From JAHDHW01 sp965277415 (GTDB lineage Bacteria; Bacteroidota; Bacteroidia; Chitinophagales; Saprospiraceae): DNA of 64,000 nucleotides. Positions 36,344-44,871 of the stretch are shown piece by piece (position 1 is the stretch's first letter; each line of letters starts with the position of its first letter). Position numbers and translations under genes: made by a program. Under the pieces are notes generated by a model. That model was not told the DNA's origin. It saw only the letters and a program-made list of their open reading frames with translations, and searched no databases. The DNA is taken from assembly GCA_965277415.1 (NCBI GenBank), contig CBDICS010000081.1, positions 62,001 through 126,000 of the forward strand, written 5' to 3'.

Positions 36344-37543
36344 TTATTTTATCGCAGCAATACCAGGTAGCTCTTTTCCCTCAAGAAATTCCAGCATCGC
36401 TCCACCACCTGTCGAAACGTAACTCACTTTATCCGCTAATCCCATTTGATTTACAGCGGCAACAGAATCACCACCACCAACAAGAGAAAAAGCCCCCTTA
36501 CTAGTCGCTTTGGCAACTGCTTTAGCAATTGTCATAGTTCCTTTGGCAAAGGGTTTCATTTCAAAGACACCCATTGGACCATTCCAAAGTAAGGTTTTTG
36601 ATTTTAATACAACAGCTGTAAAATCTTTTTGGGCAGCCGTTCCAATATCCAAGCCCATCCAGCCTTTAGGAATTCGTTTACTATATTTATTTGCTTTATT
36701 TGCCTTTGCATCAAAATTGTCTGCTGTGGTAGAATCCTTGGGCAGAAATATTTTTACCCCTTTCTTCTCCGCTTTTGCTAATAATCGAAGCGCAAGTTTA
36801 AGCCGATCTTCTTCTACTAAAGAATTACCAACCTTGCCCCCCTGTGCTTTAAGAAAAGTGTAAGCCATGCCGCCGCCAATAAGAATATTATCAGCAAAAT
36901 CGATCAATTTTTCCAATAAAAGGATTTTATCAGAAACCTTAGCACCTCCAATAATTGCAGTCAATGGTCGCTCAGGATTGTTCAATACTTTTTCAGCATT
37001 TTCAATTTCTTTTTGCATCAAAAAACCAAAAGACTTGGTACCTGCTTTAAAGAAAGAAGCTACAGTTGTTGTAGAGGCATGTGCCCGATGTGCTGTTCCA
37101 AAAGCGTCATTGACATAGAAATGTGCTAAGGCAGCAAGTTTTTTTGCAAAAGCTTCATCTCCTTTAGCCTCTTCTTTTTGAAAGCGTGTATTTTCCAAAA
37201 TTAATACTTCACCCGATTTCAATGCTTTAGCCATTTTAGTCGCAGTTTTTCCAACGGTCTCCGGACAAAACTGTACTTTTTTTCTAAGCAATTTACCTAC
37301 ATGTTTTACGACATGCTCAAGTGTAAATTTCTTTACATTGATAGTCCCATCTTCATTGAGTTTTTTTTGTGGACGCCCGAGATGAGACATTAGGATAACG
37401 GATCCACCTCCTTTTAGAATATATTTAATTGTGGGTAAAGCAGCACGTATACGAGTGTCATCAGTAATTTTGTACTTCTCGTCAAGTGGTACATTAAAGT
37501 CAACCCGAACAAGTGCTTTTTTTCCTTTAAAATTAAGATCCAT
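36344..37543 (-). CDS. pgk: Phosphoglycerate kinase
   Basis: 399 residues, full length. N-terminal RVDFNVPLD substrate block, SHLGRP, FCPETVG, ENTRFQKEE, NDAFGTAHRAHAS and the C-terminal nucleotide site GGGDSVAAVNQMG with STGGGAMLEFLEG. It makes ATP from 1,3-bisphosphoglycerate in glycolysis. It is downstream of gap on the same strand; the 184-bp gap between them holds a small foldback element (37562-37625) that ends up 18 bp before the pgk start codon. Confidence 0.98.
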   Translation of the reverse strand: MDLNFKGKKALVRVDFNVPLDEKYKITDDTRIRAALPTIKYILKGGGSVILMSHLGRPQKKLNEDGTINVKKFTLEHVVKHVGKLLRKKVQFCPETVGKTATKMAKALKSGEVLILENTRFQKEEAKGDEAFAKKLAALAHFYVNDAFGTAHRAHASTTTVASFFKAGTKSFGFLMQKEIENAEKVLNNPERPLTAIIGGAKVSDKILLLEKLIDFADNILIGGGMAYTFLKAQGGKVGNSLVEEDRLKLALRLLAKAEKKGVKIFLPKDSTTADNFDAKANKANKYSKRIPKGWMGLDIGTAAQKDFTAVVLKSKTLLWNGPMGVFEMKPFAKGTMTIAKAVAKATSKGAFSLVGGGDSVAAVNQMGLADKVSYVSTGGGAMLEFLEGKELPGIAAIK

Positions 37544-37561
37544 ATTACTTTACTGCTTTCT

Positions 37562-37625
37562 GAAGTTGTTTTAAAATGGAGGTTGAGATTGATTGTAAAT
37601 CATCTTTTTATTTTAAAACAACCTC
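37562..37625. mobile_element. Foldback element FB3 (64-bp deletion derivative)
   Basis: The left 36 bp (GAAGTTGTTTTAAAATGGAG...) and right 28 bp (...TATTTTAAAACAACCTC) match the two ends of FB1, with the FB1 middle missing. TCT flanks it on both sides (37559-37561 and 37626-37628), consistent with a 3-bp target duplication. A further lone end-like sequence, GAAGTTGTTTTAAAAAT, lies at 37640-37656. Confidence 0.75.
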
Positions 37626-37727
37626 TCTTATTATAAAAAGAAGTTGTTTTAAAAATAAAATTCTCTTTCGAATGGTTCTTCAATGACTATTGCCAATTCA
37701 GAACAACTATATTTCTAAATATCGGAT

Positions 37728-38759
37728 TTACTTTTTCTTAGCGCTTCCTTTTTTTACTGGTCCAAGGTTAGCTACTTTTCGGCACATATCTGCTAATCGA
37801 GCAGAATAACCAGCTTCATTATCATACCAGCTAACAACTTTAATCATTTTGCCTGCAACCTGAGTCAATTGGCTATCAAAGATAGAAGAGTGAGGATTTC
37901 CAACAATATCAGAAGAAACGAGAGGCACATCAGCATATTCTAAGACACCTTTTAATTTTCTTCGAGAAGCAACTTCGAATTTTTTGTTTACTTCTTCTAC
38001 TGTGACCTCTTTATCAACTATTACATTTAATTCTACTAATGAACCTGTAATCACAGGAACTCGGATAGCCATTGCAAACATTTTACCTTTTACACTTGGA
38101 TATACTTTTCCTACCGCACTAGCAGCACCAGTCGTAGTTGGAACCATATTAAAAGCTGCCGCTCTAGCTCTACGAAGGTCACTATGAGGTGCATCCTGAA
38201 TTCTTTGATCAGATGTATAAGCATGAGTCGTTGTCATAGATGCTTGCTCAAAACCCCAGTTCTCATCGATTACTTTTACAAGAGGCGCTAGACAGTTTGT
38301 TGTACAAGATGCATTAGAAAAAATCTTATTAGAAGCATCTAGTTCACTATCATTAACACCAAGTACGATAGTCTGAATACCATCGTCTTTAGCAGGAGCA
38401 GAAATGACTACTTTTTTGGCACCAGCAGTAAGGTGCATCCCTGCTTTGTCCATTGTTCTAAAAAGACCAGTACATTCTAAGACAACATCAATTTTTAATT
38501 TCTTCCAAGGGAGTTGCGATGGATCACGTTGAGTCAATGCTACGATTTTCTTATTTCCTATTTGGATATATTTATCTGTTGCTACTACTTTAGCAGGATG
38601 TGTTCCTTGAGCAGAGTCATATTTAAATAGATGAGCTAGGGTATTATTATCTGTAAGGTCATTGATCGCAACGACTTCAACATCTTTGCTTTTAAGTAAC
38701 TTTCGTAAAGTTAGTCTTCCGATTCGACCAAAACCATTAATTGCAATTCTTTTTGCCAT
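37728..38759 (-). CDS. gap: Glyceraldehyde-3-phosphate dehydrogenase
   Basis: 343 residues. N-terminal INGFGRIGRLTLR binds NAD, and SNASCTTNCLAPLVKV holds the catalytic Cys. HAYTSDQRIQDAPHSDLRRAR and SWYDNEAGYS are the usual type I GAPDH blocks. A short basic tail (KKGSAKKK) extends past the usual end. It works next to pgk in lower glycolysis. A TATGTTTG promoter box lies 64 bp upstream. Confidence 0.97.
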   Translation of the reverse strand: MAKRIAINGFGRIGRLTLRKLLKSKDVEVVAINDLTDNNTLAHLFKYDSAQGTHPAKVVATDKYIQIGNKKIVALTQRDPSQLPWKKLKIDVVLECTGLFRTMDKAGMHLTAGAKKVVISAPAKDDGIQTIVLGVNDSELDASNKIFSNASCTTNCLAPLVKVIDENWGFEQASMTTTHAYTSDQRIQDAPHSDLRRARAAAFNMVPTTTGAASAVGKVYPSVKGKMFAMAIRVPVITGSLVELNVIVDKEVTVEEVNKKFEVASRRKLKGVLEYADVPLVSSDIVGNPHSSIFDSQLTQVAGKMIKVVSWYDNEAGYSARLADMCRKVANLGPVKKGSAKKK

Positions 38760-38822
38760 GTTAGGTAGAAATTATTGAGTTTTAAAATTTAGTTTAAATC
38801 TGTTCTTAATTAATAAAGCACA

Positions 38823-38830
38823 CAAACATA
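38823..38830 (-). promoter_or_regulatory. gap promoter, -7 element TATGTTTG
   Basis: On the minus strand TATGTTTG matches TAnnTTTG exactly and lies about 64 bp before the gap start codon. The -33 region is weak (TTTC rather than TTTG). Confidence 0.6.
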
Positions 38831-39192
38831 TAAATTGTTGTTGAAATATAATACTTCATTAAATTAAGTTTTTATTAATACTTAGTGTAAAAGTAACAAT
38901 AATTATTTGAATATACCAAATTTTTCACTATCACAAGCTCCAAACAGGATAGCATTCTATTATATTTAGAGCAATACAGAAGTATTTTATTCTAATAATA
39001 ATTTTTTTTAGAAAAAAGATGGCTCCATATTTCTTATTTACTAGAAAGGATGTATATTTGCCTTGCTTTTGGAAAAAAGGATGCTAAATGAAGCATTTTT
39101 AAAGCAAAAAAATAGCTTCGGTTCACCCTGTTAACGAACTCGGGAAACCATTTAAGTGTGAGTTTTGGTTTACTAAGATTCACACCTAAATT

Positions 39193-39264
39193 GGCCCGTT
39201 CGTCTAACGGTTAGGACGCCAGGTTTTCATCCTGGTAATAGGGGTTCGATTCCCCTACGGGCTG
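39193..39264 (+). tRNA. tRNA-Glu (anticodon TTC)
   Basis: 72 nt. Acceptor arms GGCCCGT/ACGGGCT (one G-U pair) with discriminator G. The anticodon stem CCAGG/CCTGG encloses the loop TTTTCAT with anticodon TTC. The T arm is AGGGG-TTCGATT-CCCCT. The 3' CCA is not encoded. The surrounding 38760-39483 spacer has no other gene. A possible terminator TAAGCCGTAATAGATTGC...CAATCTGTTGCGGTTTTTTTA follows at about 39273-39313. Confidence 0.97.
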
Positions 39265-39272
39265 CTTAGATA

Positions 39273-39313
39273 AGCCGTAATAGATTGCTAGTCAATCTGT
39301 TGCGGTTTTTTTA
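39273..39313 (+). terminator. Terminator after tRNA-Glu
   Basis: GCCGTAATAGATTG pairs imperfectly with CAATCTGTTGCGG and is followed by TTTTTTTA. It lies about 10 bp after the tRNA. Confidence 0.75.
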
Positions 39314-39483
39314 TGCAATAAGTTCAACCTTCCAAAATGAACGCAGCAATTCCCTAGATTTCTCCTGCCATCAAATCCATGACAATTTTCGATATCCAAG
39401 AAATTTATTTTTAATCTTTCAAAAAACTAAAATAGACTTAGAAACTATTTTTACCTTGCTATTATCTTTAAACTTTACAGTCA

Positions 39484-40518
39484 ATGAGTTTTAAAAAAAT
39501 TGGTATTGGTATCATCGGCACAGGCTCAATTGCTGGACATCATCTTAAAAGTGTTCAAGAATTAAATAATTGTGAAATCATTGCAATGGCCAGCTCGTCA
39601 GAAGAGAGGGCAGTAAAAGCCGCTGAAGTATTTGGTGTAAAAGTCTACAGTAGCTACAAAAAGCTATTAAAAAATAAAGCAATTGATGCCGTGATTATTT
39701 GTACGCATAGTGGCAATCATTTAGAACCGACTCTGGCTGCTGCTAAAATGGGAAAGCATATACTAGTGGAAAAACCAATAGAAATAAGCGTTAAAAGAGC
39801 CAATAAAATGATTGCTGCATGTGAAAAAGCTGGGGTGAAATTAAGCGTGATTTTCCAAAACCGGTTTAGTTCCGATTATATAAAATTAAAAAGAGCGGTA
39901 CTTGCAGGGCAATTAGGAAAATTGATATTAGGGAATGCATATATCAAATGGTTTCGGCCAACCAGTTATTATAAGTCAAGTAATTGGAAAGGAACGATTA
40001 AAGGCGATGGAGGTGCCGCTTTAATCAATCAAGGTATTCACACTATTGATTTATTGCTTGATATCATGGGTGAAGTGGAAAGTGTCTTTGGCAAAGTCCG
40101 AACGGTAAAACATAAAATTGAAGGCGAAGATTTAGGCCTGGCTTTATTGACTTTTAAAAATGGAGCTTTAGGAACGATTGAAGGAAGTACGGCCATCACG
40201 CCTGGCTATCCTGAACGATTAGAAATTTTTGGTACAAAAGGGAGTATCATTTTGGAGGCAGGAAAAATTATAGTGTGGGACATTATAGGTGAAGATGCTA
40301 AGGATGCTATTTCAAAAAAAGAAAATAAGTCTGGTTCATCGGATCCAATGGCGATAAATTATGCTTTGCATAAAGCCCAAATTTCAGATTTTGTAAGGGC
40401 CATTAAAAAAGATAAAACACCTTTAGTGGATGGGCTAGAAGGCTTGAAATCTCTATCGCTCATAAAAGGGATTTATAAATCAGATAAGCGAGGAAAAGAA
40501 ATAAGATTCAATCATTGA
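39484..40518 (+). CDS. Gfo/Idh/MocA-family oxidoreductase
   Basis: 344 residues. N-terminal Rossmann site GIIGTGSIAGHHLKSV, then the family hallmark EKPIEISVKRANKM (Lys of the EKP motif) and a GAALINQGIHTIDLLLDIMG block with the catalytic-type His. It lies at the head of the uronate operon, 45 bp before the SDR gene. The substrate is probably a sugar acid or uronate derivative (inference from neighbours). Confidence 0.88.
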   Translation: MSFKKIGIGIIGTGSIAGHHLKSVQELNNCEIIAMASSSEERAVKAAEVFGVKVYSSYKKLLKNKAIDAVIICTHSGNHLEPTLAAAKMGKHILVEKPIEISVKRANKMIAACEKAGVKLSVIFQNRFSSDYIKLKRAVLAGQLGKLILGNAYIKWFRPTSYYKSSNWKGTIKGDGGAALINQGIHTIDLLLDIMGEVESVFGKVRTVKHKIEGEDLGLALLTFKNGALGTIEGSTAITPGYPERLEIFGTKGSIILEAGKIIVWDIIGEDAKDAISKKENKSGSSDPMAINYALHKAQISDFVRAIKKDKTPLVDGLEGLKSLSLIKGIYKSDKRGKEIRFNH

Positions 40519-40563
40519 CAATCTTAAGGATTGTATATCCTTTTTGTCAAAAAACATAAATTG

Positions 40564-41370
40564 ATGTTTGAATTAAACGGAAAAGTTGCAATTATCACTG
40601 GAGGTGCAGGAGTTCTAGGTGGGGCAATGGCGGAAGGCTTAGCTAATGCGGGGGCTAAAGTAGGTATTTTAAGTCGAACCAAATCTAAGGTAGAAAAAAA
40701 GGTCAGGCAAATAAAAAAGAATGGGGGAGAGGCTATTGCTTTAGTAGCAGATGTATTAGATGAAAAGCAATTAAAGGCAGCAGCTAAGAAAATCCTAAAA
40801 AAGTGGGGAAGGATTGATATTTTGTTAAATTCAGCCGGAGGGAATATGAAGGGTGCAACCATTATGCCTGAGCAAAGTATTTTTGATTTGTCTATGGATG
40901 ATTTTACTAAGGTGACTGATCTGAACTTAAAAGGTACCGTTTTACCCACGATGGTTTTTGGACAAACAATGGCTAAGCAAAAAAAAGGCTGTATTATAAA
41001 TATTTCATCAATGGCTGCTCAACAAGCGATCACTAGAGTCGTTGGATATTCTGCTTCCAAAGCTGCGATTGATAATTTTACTAAATGGATGGCAGTAGAA
41101 ATGGCGCATAAATTTGGCGAAGGTATTCGAGTTAATGCGATTGCGCCTGGCTTTTTTATTGCGGATCAAAATAGACGACTACTAACAAATGAAGATGGAA
41201 GTTTAACAACTAGAGGTCAAACTATTATCAATGAAACGCCTATAAAACGTTTTGGTGAACCCGAAGAATTAACGAGTACCTTACTTTGGTTGTGTAGTGA
41301 TGCTTCTAGTTTTATTACAGGGGTTATTGTCCCTGTTGATGGTGGGTTTAGTGCTTTTTCTGGGGTGTAA
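40564..41370 (+). CDS. SDR-family oxidoreductase, probable fructuronate reductase
   Basis: 268 residues from the ATG at 40564, which starts directly with the NAD-binding strand (KVAIITGGAGVLGGAMAEGL). The catalytic SSMAAQQ Ser and YSASKAAID Tyr-x3-Lys pair are intact, and the C-terminal GVIVPVDGGFSAFSG is of the classical SDR type. Its place before uxuA and uxaC suggests it replaces UxuB in reducing D-fructuronate to D-mannonate (inference). The oxidoreductase at 39484 may take part in the same step. Confidence 0.8.
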   Translation: MFELNGKVAIITGGAGVLGGAMAEGLANAGAKVGILSRTKSKVEKKVRQIKKNGGEAIALVADVLDEKQLKAAAKKILKKWGRIDILLNSAGGNMKGATIMPEQSIFDLSMDDFTKVTDLNLKGTVLPTMVFGQTMAKQKKGCIINISSMAAQQAITRVVGYSASKAAIDNFTKWMAVEMAHKFGEGIRVNAIAPGFFIADQNRRLLTNEDGSLTTRGQTIINETPIKRFGEPEELTSTLLWLCSDASSFITGVIVPVDGGFSAFSGV

Positions 41371-41377
41371 CTTATTT

Positions 41378-41452
41378 GCCACAAAGACACGAAGGCACAA
41401 AGTTTTATAAAAATAGAAGATAAAGACCTTAGCGTCTTCGTGCCTTAGTGGC
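41378..41452. repeat. GCCACAAAGACACGAAGGCAC foldback repeat, copy A
   Basis: Left arm GCCACAAAGACACGAAGG and right arm CCTTAGTGGC-ending sequence are inverted and complementary at about 20 of 25 positions, around a short A/T-rich middle. It lies just after the SDR stop codon, upstream of the GxxExxY gene. Confidence 0.85.
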
Positions 41453-41494
41453 GAAAAAATAAATAATTGGTTTTAACAAAAAAATACATCAACT

Positions 41495-42051
41495 ATGAGT
41501 TACACAACACTTTCAGAAAAAGAAGAGGTAATTGGTAAAGCCATCGTAGATGCTGCATACCAAGTTCATAAAGAACTCGGCCCTGGTCTATTAGAGAAAG
41601 TTTACGAAGTATGTATGGCTCATGTATTAAGAAAAGCAGGTCATAAAGTTGATCGACAAGTTGATATTCCAATTGTATTTGATGGATTGGTTTTCGATGA
41701 AGGATTGAGGTTGGACTTACTCGTAGATGATATGGTAATTGTAGAACTAAAAGCTGTTGAAAAAGTCAACCCAGTTTGGCAAGCTCAAATTATCAGTCAC
41801 TTAGAGCCTGTTTAAAAATTATTAGCTGGGCTGCAAAAACGTCTTTTTCGCCCACTCTGCGGCTTTTTCGATTACAATAGCTAAGGCTATTCCAATCGAA
41901 AAGAGCCTTGATTGGTCATAAAATCCTGTTTTTTCGCCTAAGCGAACAAAATTTAAACAGGCTCTTAAAATTGACAAACAAAAATTTAGGTTACCTAATT
42001 AATTTCAATGTTCCTTTGATAAAGCAGGGAATCAAAAGGATTAGAAAATAA
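41495..42051 (+). pseudogene. GxxExxY-family gene split by a foldback insertion
   Basis: Residues 1-102 match the GxxExxY family, with the motif GPGLLEKVYE (G-x2-E-x3-Y form) and the RLDLLVDDMVIVELKAVE strands of a PD-(D/E)XK-like nuclease fold. The frame then enters the foldback element FB4 and stops at 41815. After FB4 the missing C-terminus can be read again as LKIDKQKF..., and after one extra C (41994-41995) as LINFNVPLIKQGIKRIRK to a stop at 42051. So the gene was whole, was split by FB4, and has also picked up a frameshift. Function of the family is not established. Confidence 0.85.
41804..41964. mobile_element. Foldback element FB4 (161 bp) inserted in the GxxExxY gene
   Basis: Perfect 13-bp ends GAGCCTGTTTAAA and TTTAAACAGGCTC. 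TTA is repeated on both sides (41801-41803 and 41965-41967), a 3-bp target duplication. Removing the element and one TTA restores the GxxExxY reading frame at the junction. The GAG ends and TNA target fit IS5-family elements of the IS1031/ISL2 type (established family traits), so it is probably a non-autonomous derivative moved by such a transposase. Confidence 0.85.
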
Positions 42052-42065
42052 TAAGTATAAACCCC

Positions 42066-42090
42066 CTTAGCGTCTTTGCGCCTTCGTGGC
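42066..42090. repeat. GCCACAAAG-type repeat, single arm (copy B)
   Basis: CTTAGCGTCTTTGCGCCTTCGTGGC is a right arm without its left partner, downstream of the GxxExxY pseudogene. Confidence 0.75.
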
Positions 42091-42137
42091 AAAAAACACC
42101 ACACTCAAAGGGAAAAGAACCGAAAAGATTAATAAAT

Positions 42138-42196
42138 GCCACAAAGACACGAAGGCACAAAGTTTTTTAGAGATAGAAAATAAATCCCTTAGTGGC
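42138..42196. repeat. GCCACAAAGACACGAAGGCAC foldback repeat, copy C
   Basis: Left arm identical to copy A for 24 bases, the same A/T-rich middle, and a shortened right arm (CTTAGTGGC). It ends 49 bp before the uxuA start codon. Copies A and C bracket the GxxExxY pseudogene as direct repeats. Confidence 0.8.
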
Positions 42197-42245
42197 AAAA
42201 AAAATCAAAGAAAGCAAAGCCAAAAAAACAACACCTTAAAAACAA

Positions 42246-43424
42246 ATGAAAAAACTACAACAAACATGGAGATGGTATGGCCCTGACGATCCAGTCAGTT
42301 TATCAGATATCAGACAAGCAGGTGCAACAGGCATCGTAAGTGCATTACACCATATTCCCAACGGAGAAATTTGGACGGTTACAGAAATTCAAAAACGTAA
42401 AAAAATCATAGAAGATGCGGGTTTGAAATGGTCTGTAGTCGAAAGCGTACCGATCCATGAAGATATTAAACGACAAACAGGGCATTATAAAAAATACATC
42501 GAAAACTATAAGCAGAGTATCCAAAATTTAGGCCAATGCGATGTACGAATTATCACCTATAATTTTATGCCCGTAGTGGACTGGACTAGAACGGATTTAG
42601 ATTTTCCAATGGCGGATGGATCAAGTGCTTTGCGATTTGAAAAAGCGGTATTTGCTGCCTTTGAATTATATATTTTAAAAAGACCAGGAGCAGTAGACAA
42701 TTATACTGAGGCAGAACAAAAAAATGCAAAGAAACGCCTAGAACAAATGAGTGATGCAGAAATCACCAAAGTCACCCAAAATATAATAGCAGGTCTACCG
42801 GGGGGAACGACTGAAGGCCTTACCAATTTAACCAATTTTCAAGCAGTATTAGAAACGTATAAAGATATTGATGCGAAAGGTTTGCAATCGCACTTAATCC
42901 ATTTTTTAGAAGAGATTATTCCAGTTGCAGATGAATCAAGTGTAAAAATGGCAATTCATCCAGATGATCCACCTTTCTCTTTATTCGGTTTACCTAGAGT
43001 TGTGAGTACAGAAGAAGATATCAAAGCAATTTTTAATGCCGTAGATTCGCCCAATAATGGTTTGTGCTTTTGTACTGGTTCTTTTGGCGTTCGGCCAGAT
43101 AATGATTTACCACAGATGGTTCGAAACTTAGGGCATCGGATTAATTTTATCCATTTACGTGCGACTAAAAGAGATGAGTTTGGTAACTTCCATGAAGCAG
43201 ACCATTTAGATGGTGATGTAGATATGTTTGCAGTGATGAAAGCATTGGTTGAAGTTCAACAAACCCATAAATCTGCTATTCCAATGCGACCAGATCATGG
43301 ACATAAAATGTTGGATGATTTGACTAAAAAAACGAATCCCGGTTACTCGGCCATTGGTAGATTAAGGGGATTAGCAGAGTTGCGTGGCTTGGAATTAGGC
43401 ATTTGCAGAAGTATGCAAGCATAA
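42246..43424 (+). CDS. uxuA: Mannonate dehydratase
   Basis: 392 residues, full length for UxuA. N-terminal WRWYGPDDPVSLSDIRQAGATGIVSALHHIP is the family hallmark, and CFCTGSFGVRPDN, HLRATKRDEFGNFHEADHLDGD and MRPDHGHKM carry the metal ligands. It dehydrates D-mannonate to 2-keto-3-deoxygluconate. uxaC starts 28 bp after its stop codon, so the two are in one operon. Confidence 0.97.
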   Translation: MKKLQQTWRWYGPDDPVSLSDIRQAGATGIVSALHHIPNGEIWTVTEIQKRKKIIEDAGLKWSVVESVPIHEDIKRQTGHYKKYIENYKQSIQNLGQCDVRIITYNFMPVVDWTRTDLDFPMADGSSALRFEKAVFAAFELYILKRPGAVDNYTEAEQKNAKKRLEQMSDAEITKVTQNIIAGLPGGTTEGLTNLTNFQAVLETYKDIDAKGLQSHLIHFLEEIIPVADESSVKMAIHPDDPPFSLFGLPRVVSTEEDIKAIFNAVDSPNNGLCFCTGSFGVRPDNDLPQMVRNLGHRINFIHLRATKRDEFGNFHEADHLDGDVDMFAVMKALVEVQQTHKSAIPMRPDHGHKMLDDLTKKTNPGYSAIGRLRGLAELRGLELGICRSMQA

Positions 43425-43452
43425 AGAAAATTAAATACGAATTTATCCGCAT

Positions 43453-44850
43453 ATGAAACCTTTTTTAAACGAACACTTTTTACTAGAGAATAAATTTTCG
43501 AAAAAATTATACCACGATTTTGCCGCGGGTATGCCTATCATCGACTATCATAATCATTTGCCACCAGATGAAATTGCAGCGAATAAAAAATTTGAAAACA
43601 TCACTGATGTCTGGCTGAAAGGCGACCACTATAAATGGCGTGCTATGCGTGCAAATGGCATTGATGAAAAGTATATAACTGGTGCCAGCATGGATAAATC
43701 GAAATTCTTAAAATGGGCAGAAACAGTGCCCTATACTATGCGGAATCCATTATACCATTGGACGCATTTAGAATTACAGCGCTATTTTAATATTAACGAT
43801 TTATTGAATGAAAAAACAGGCGAGGCTATTTATAAGAATACAAGCGACCAATTAAAATCAGCTGATTTTTCTACTCAAGGTTTATTGAATAAAATGAATG
43901 TCAAAGTAGTTTGTACGACTGATGACCCAACAGATAACTTAGAGCATCATAAGAAATTAAAAGATGAAAAATGGGCTTGCAAAATGCTGCCAGGATTTCG
44001 TCCTGATAAATTAATCCTCATTGACAAGCCTGCTTTTGTAGATAAAATCCATGACTTAGAATCAATTACTGGAAGAACGATCAGGGATTTAATGGACTTA
44101 CTAGCCGCCTTGGAAAATCGAGTGGAATACTTCCATGCTTTAGGAGGTAGGGTTGCGGATCATGGACTAAGTCAATTATATGGGGTCGATTTTACAGAGG
44201 AAGAAGTTGATAAAATATTAAAGAAACGATTAGCAGGGCAAAGTATTTTTACTGGAGAAGCGATTCAATTTCAATCTTGTGTTTTATATCATTTAGCCAA
44301 AATGTATCATGCTAGAAATTGGATAATGCAATTCCATTTAGGTGCCTTACGAAATAATAATCAGCGCTTGATGAATACTTTAGGAGCAGATGTAGGCTGC
44401 GACTCCATTGGTGACTTTCGACAAGCACAGGGACTTTCTCGATTTTTCAATCGCTTGGATACAGAAGGAAAATTGACAAAGACTATTATCTATAACCTCA
44501 ACCCTGGAGATAATGAAGTCTTTGCTACAATGGTTGGCAATTATAATGATGGAAGTGTCGCAGGAAAAATGCAATGGGGTTCAGCTTGGTGGTTTTTAGA
44601 TCAAAAAGATGGAATGGAAGACCAAATAAATGTCTTATCTAATATGGGCTTATTGAGTCGGTTTATAGGAATGTTGACGGATAGCCGAAGCTTTTTATCT
44701 TTTCCAAGGCATGAATATTTTAGGCGAATTTTATGCAATTTAATTGGAAAGGATATTGAAAAAGGGGAATTGCCAAATGATATAGAGTGGTTGGGGCAGA
44801 TGGTTCAAGATATTTGTTATAATAATGCAAAAGCGTATTTTGATTTTTAG
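43453..44850 (+). CDS. uxaC: Glucuronate/galacturonate isomerase
   Basis: 465 residues. N-terminal IDYHNHLPPDEIAANKKFENI metal-binding block, CTTDDPTDNLEHHK, QFHLGALRNNN and the C-terminal MLTDSRSFLSFPRHEYFRR run define UxaC. It converts D-glucuronate to D-fructuronate (or galacturonate to tagaturonate). It is the first catabolic step of the operon in this window. Confidence 0.97.
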   Translation: MKPFLNEHFLLENKFSKKLYHDFAAGMPIIDYHNHLPPDEIAANKKFENITDVWLKGDHYKWRAMRANGIDEKYITGASMDKSKFLKWAETVPYTMRNPLYHWTHLELQRYFNINDLLNEKTGEAIYKNTSDQLKSADFSTQGLLNKMNVKVVCTTDDPTDNLEHHKKLKDEKWACKMLPGFRPDKLILIDKPAFVDKIHDLESITGRTIRDLMDLLAALENRVEYFHALGGRVADHGLSQLYGVDFTEEEVDKILKKRLAGQSIFTGEAIQFQSCVLYHLAKMYHARNWIMQFHLGALRNNNQRLMNTLGADVGCDSIGDFRQAQGLSRFFNRLDTEGKLTKTIIYNLNPGDNEVFATMVGNYNDGSVAGKMQWGSAWWFLDQKDGMEDQINVLSNMGLLSRFIGMLTDSRSFLSFPRHEYFRRILCNLIGKDIEKGELPNDIEWLGQMVQDICYNNAKAYFDF

Positions 44851-44871
44851 AGTTTCCTAAAATTAATCATC

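Noticed and set aside
41033..41060. GCGATCACTAGAG in the SDR gene as another mini-hairpin copy
   Set aside because: It is a chance match inside coding sequence and has no stem structure.
42086..42286. 66-residue reading frame before uxuA
   Set aside because: It is made of the GCCACAAAG repeat region and overlaps the uxuA start in another frame.
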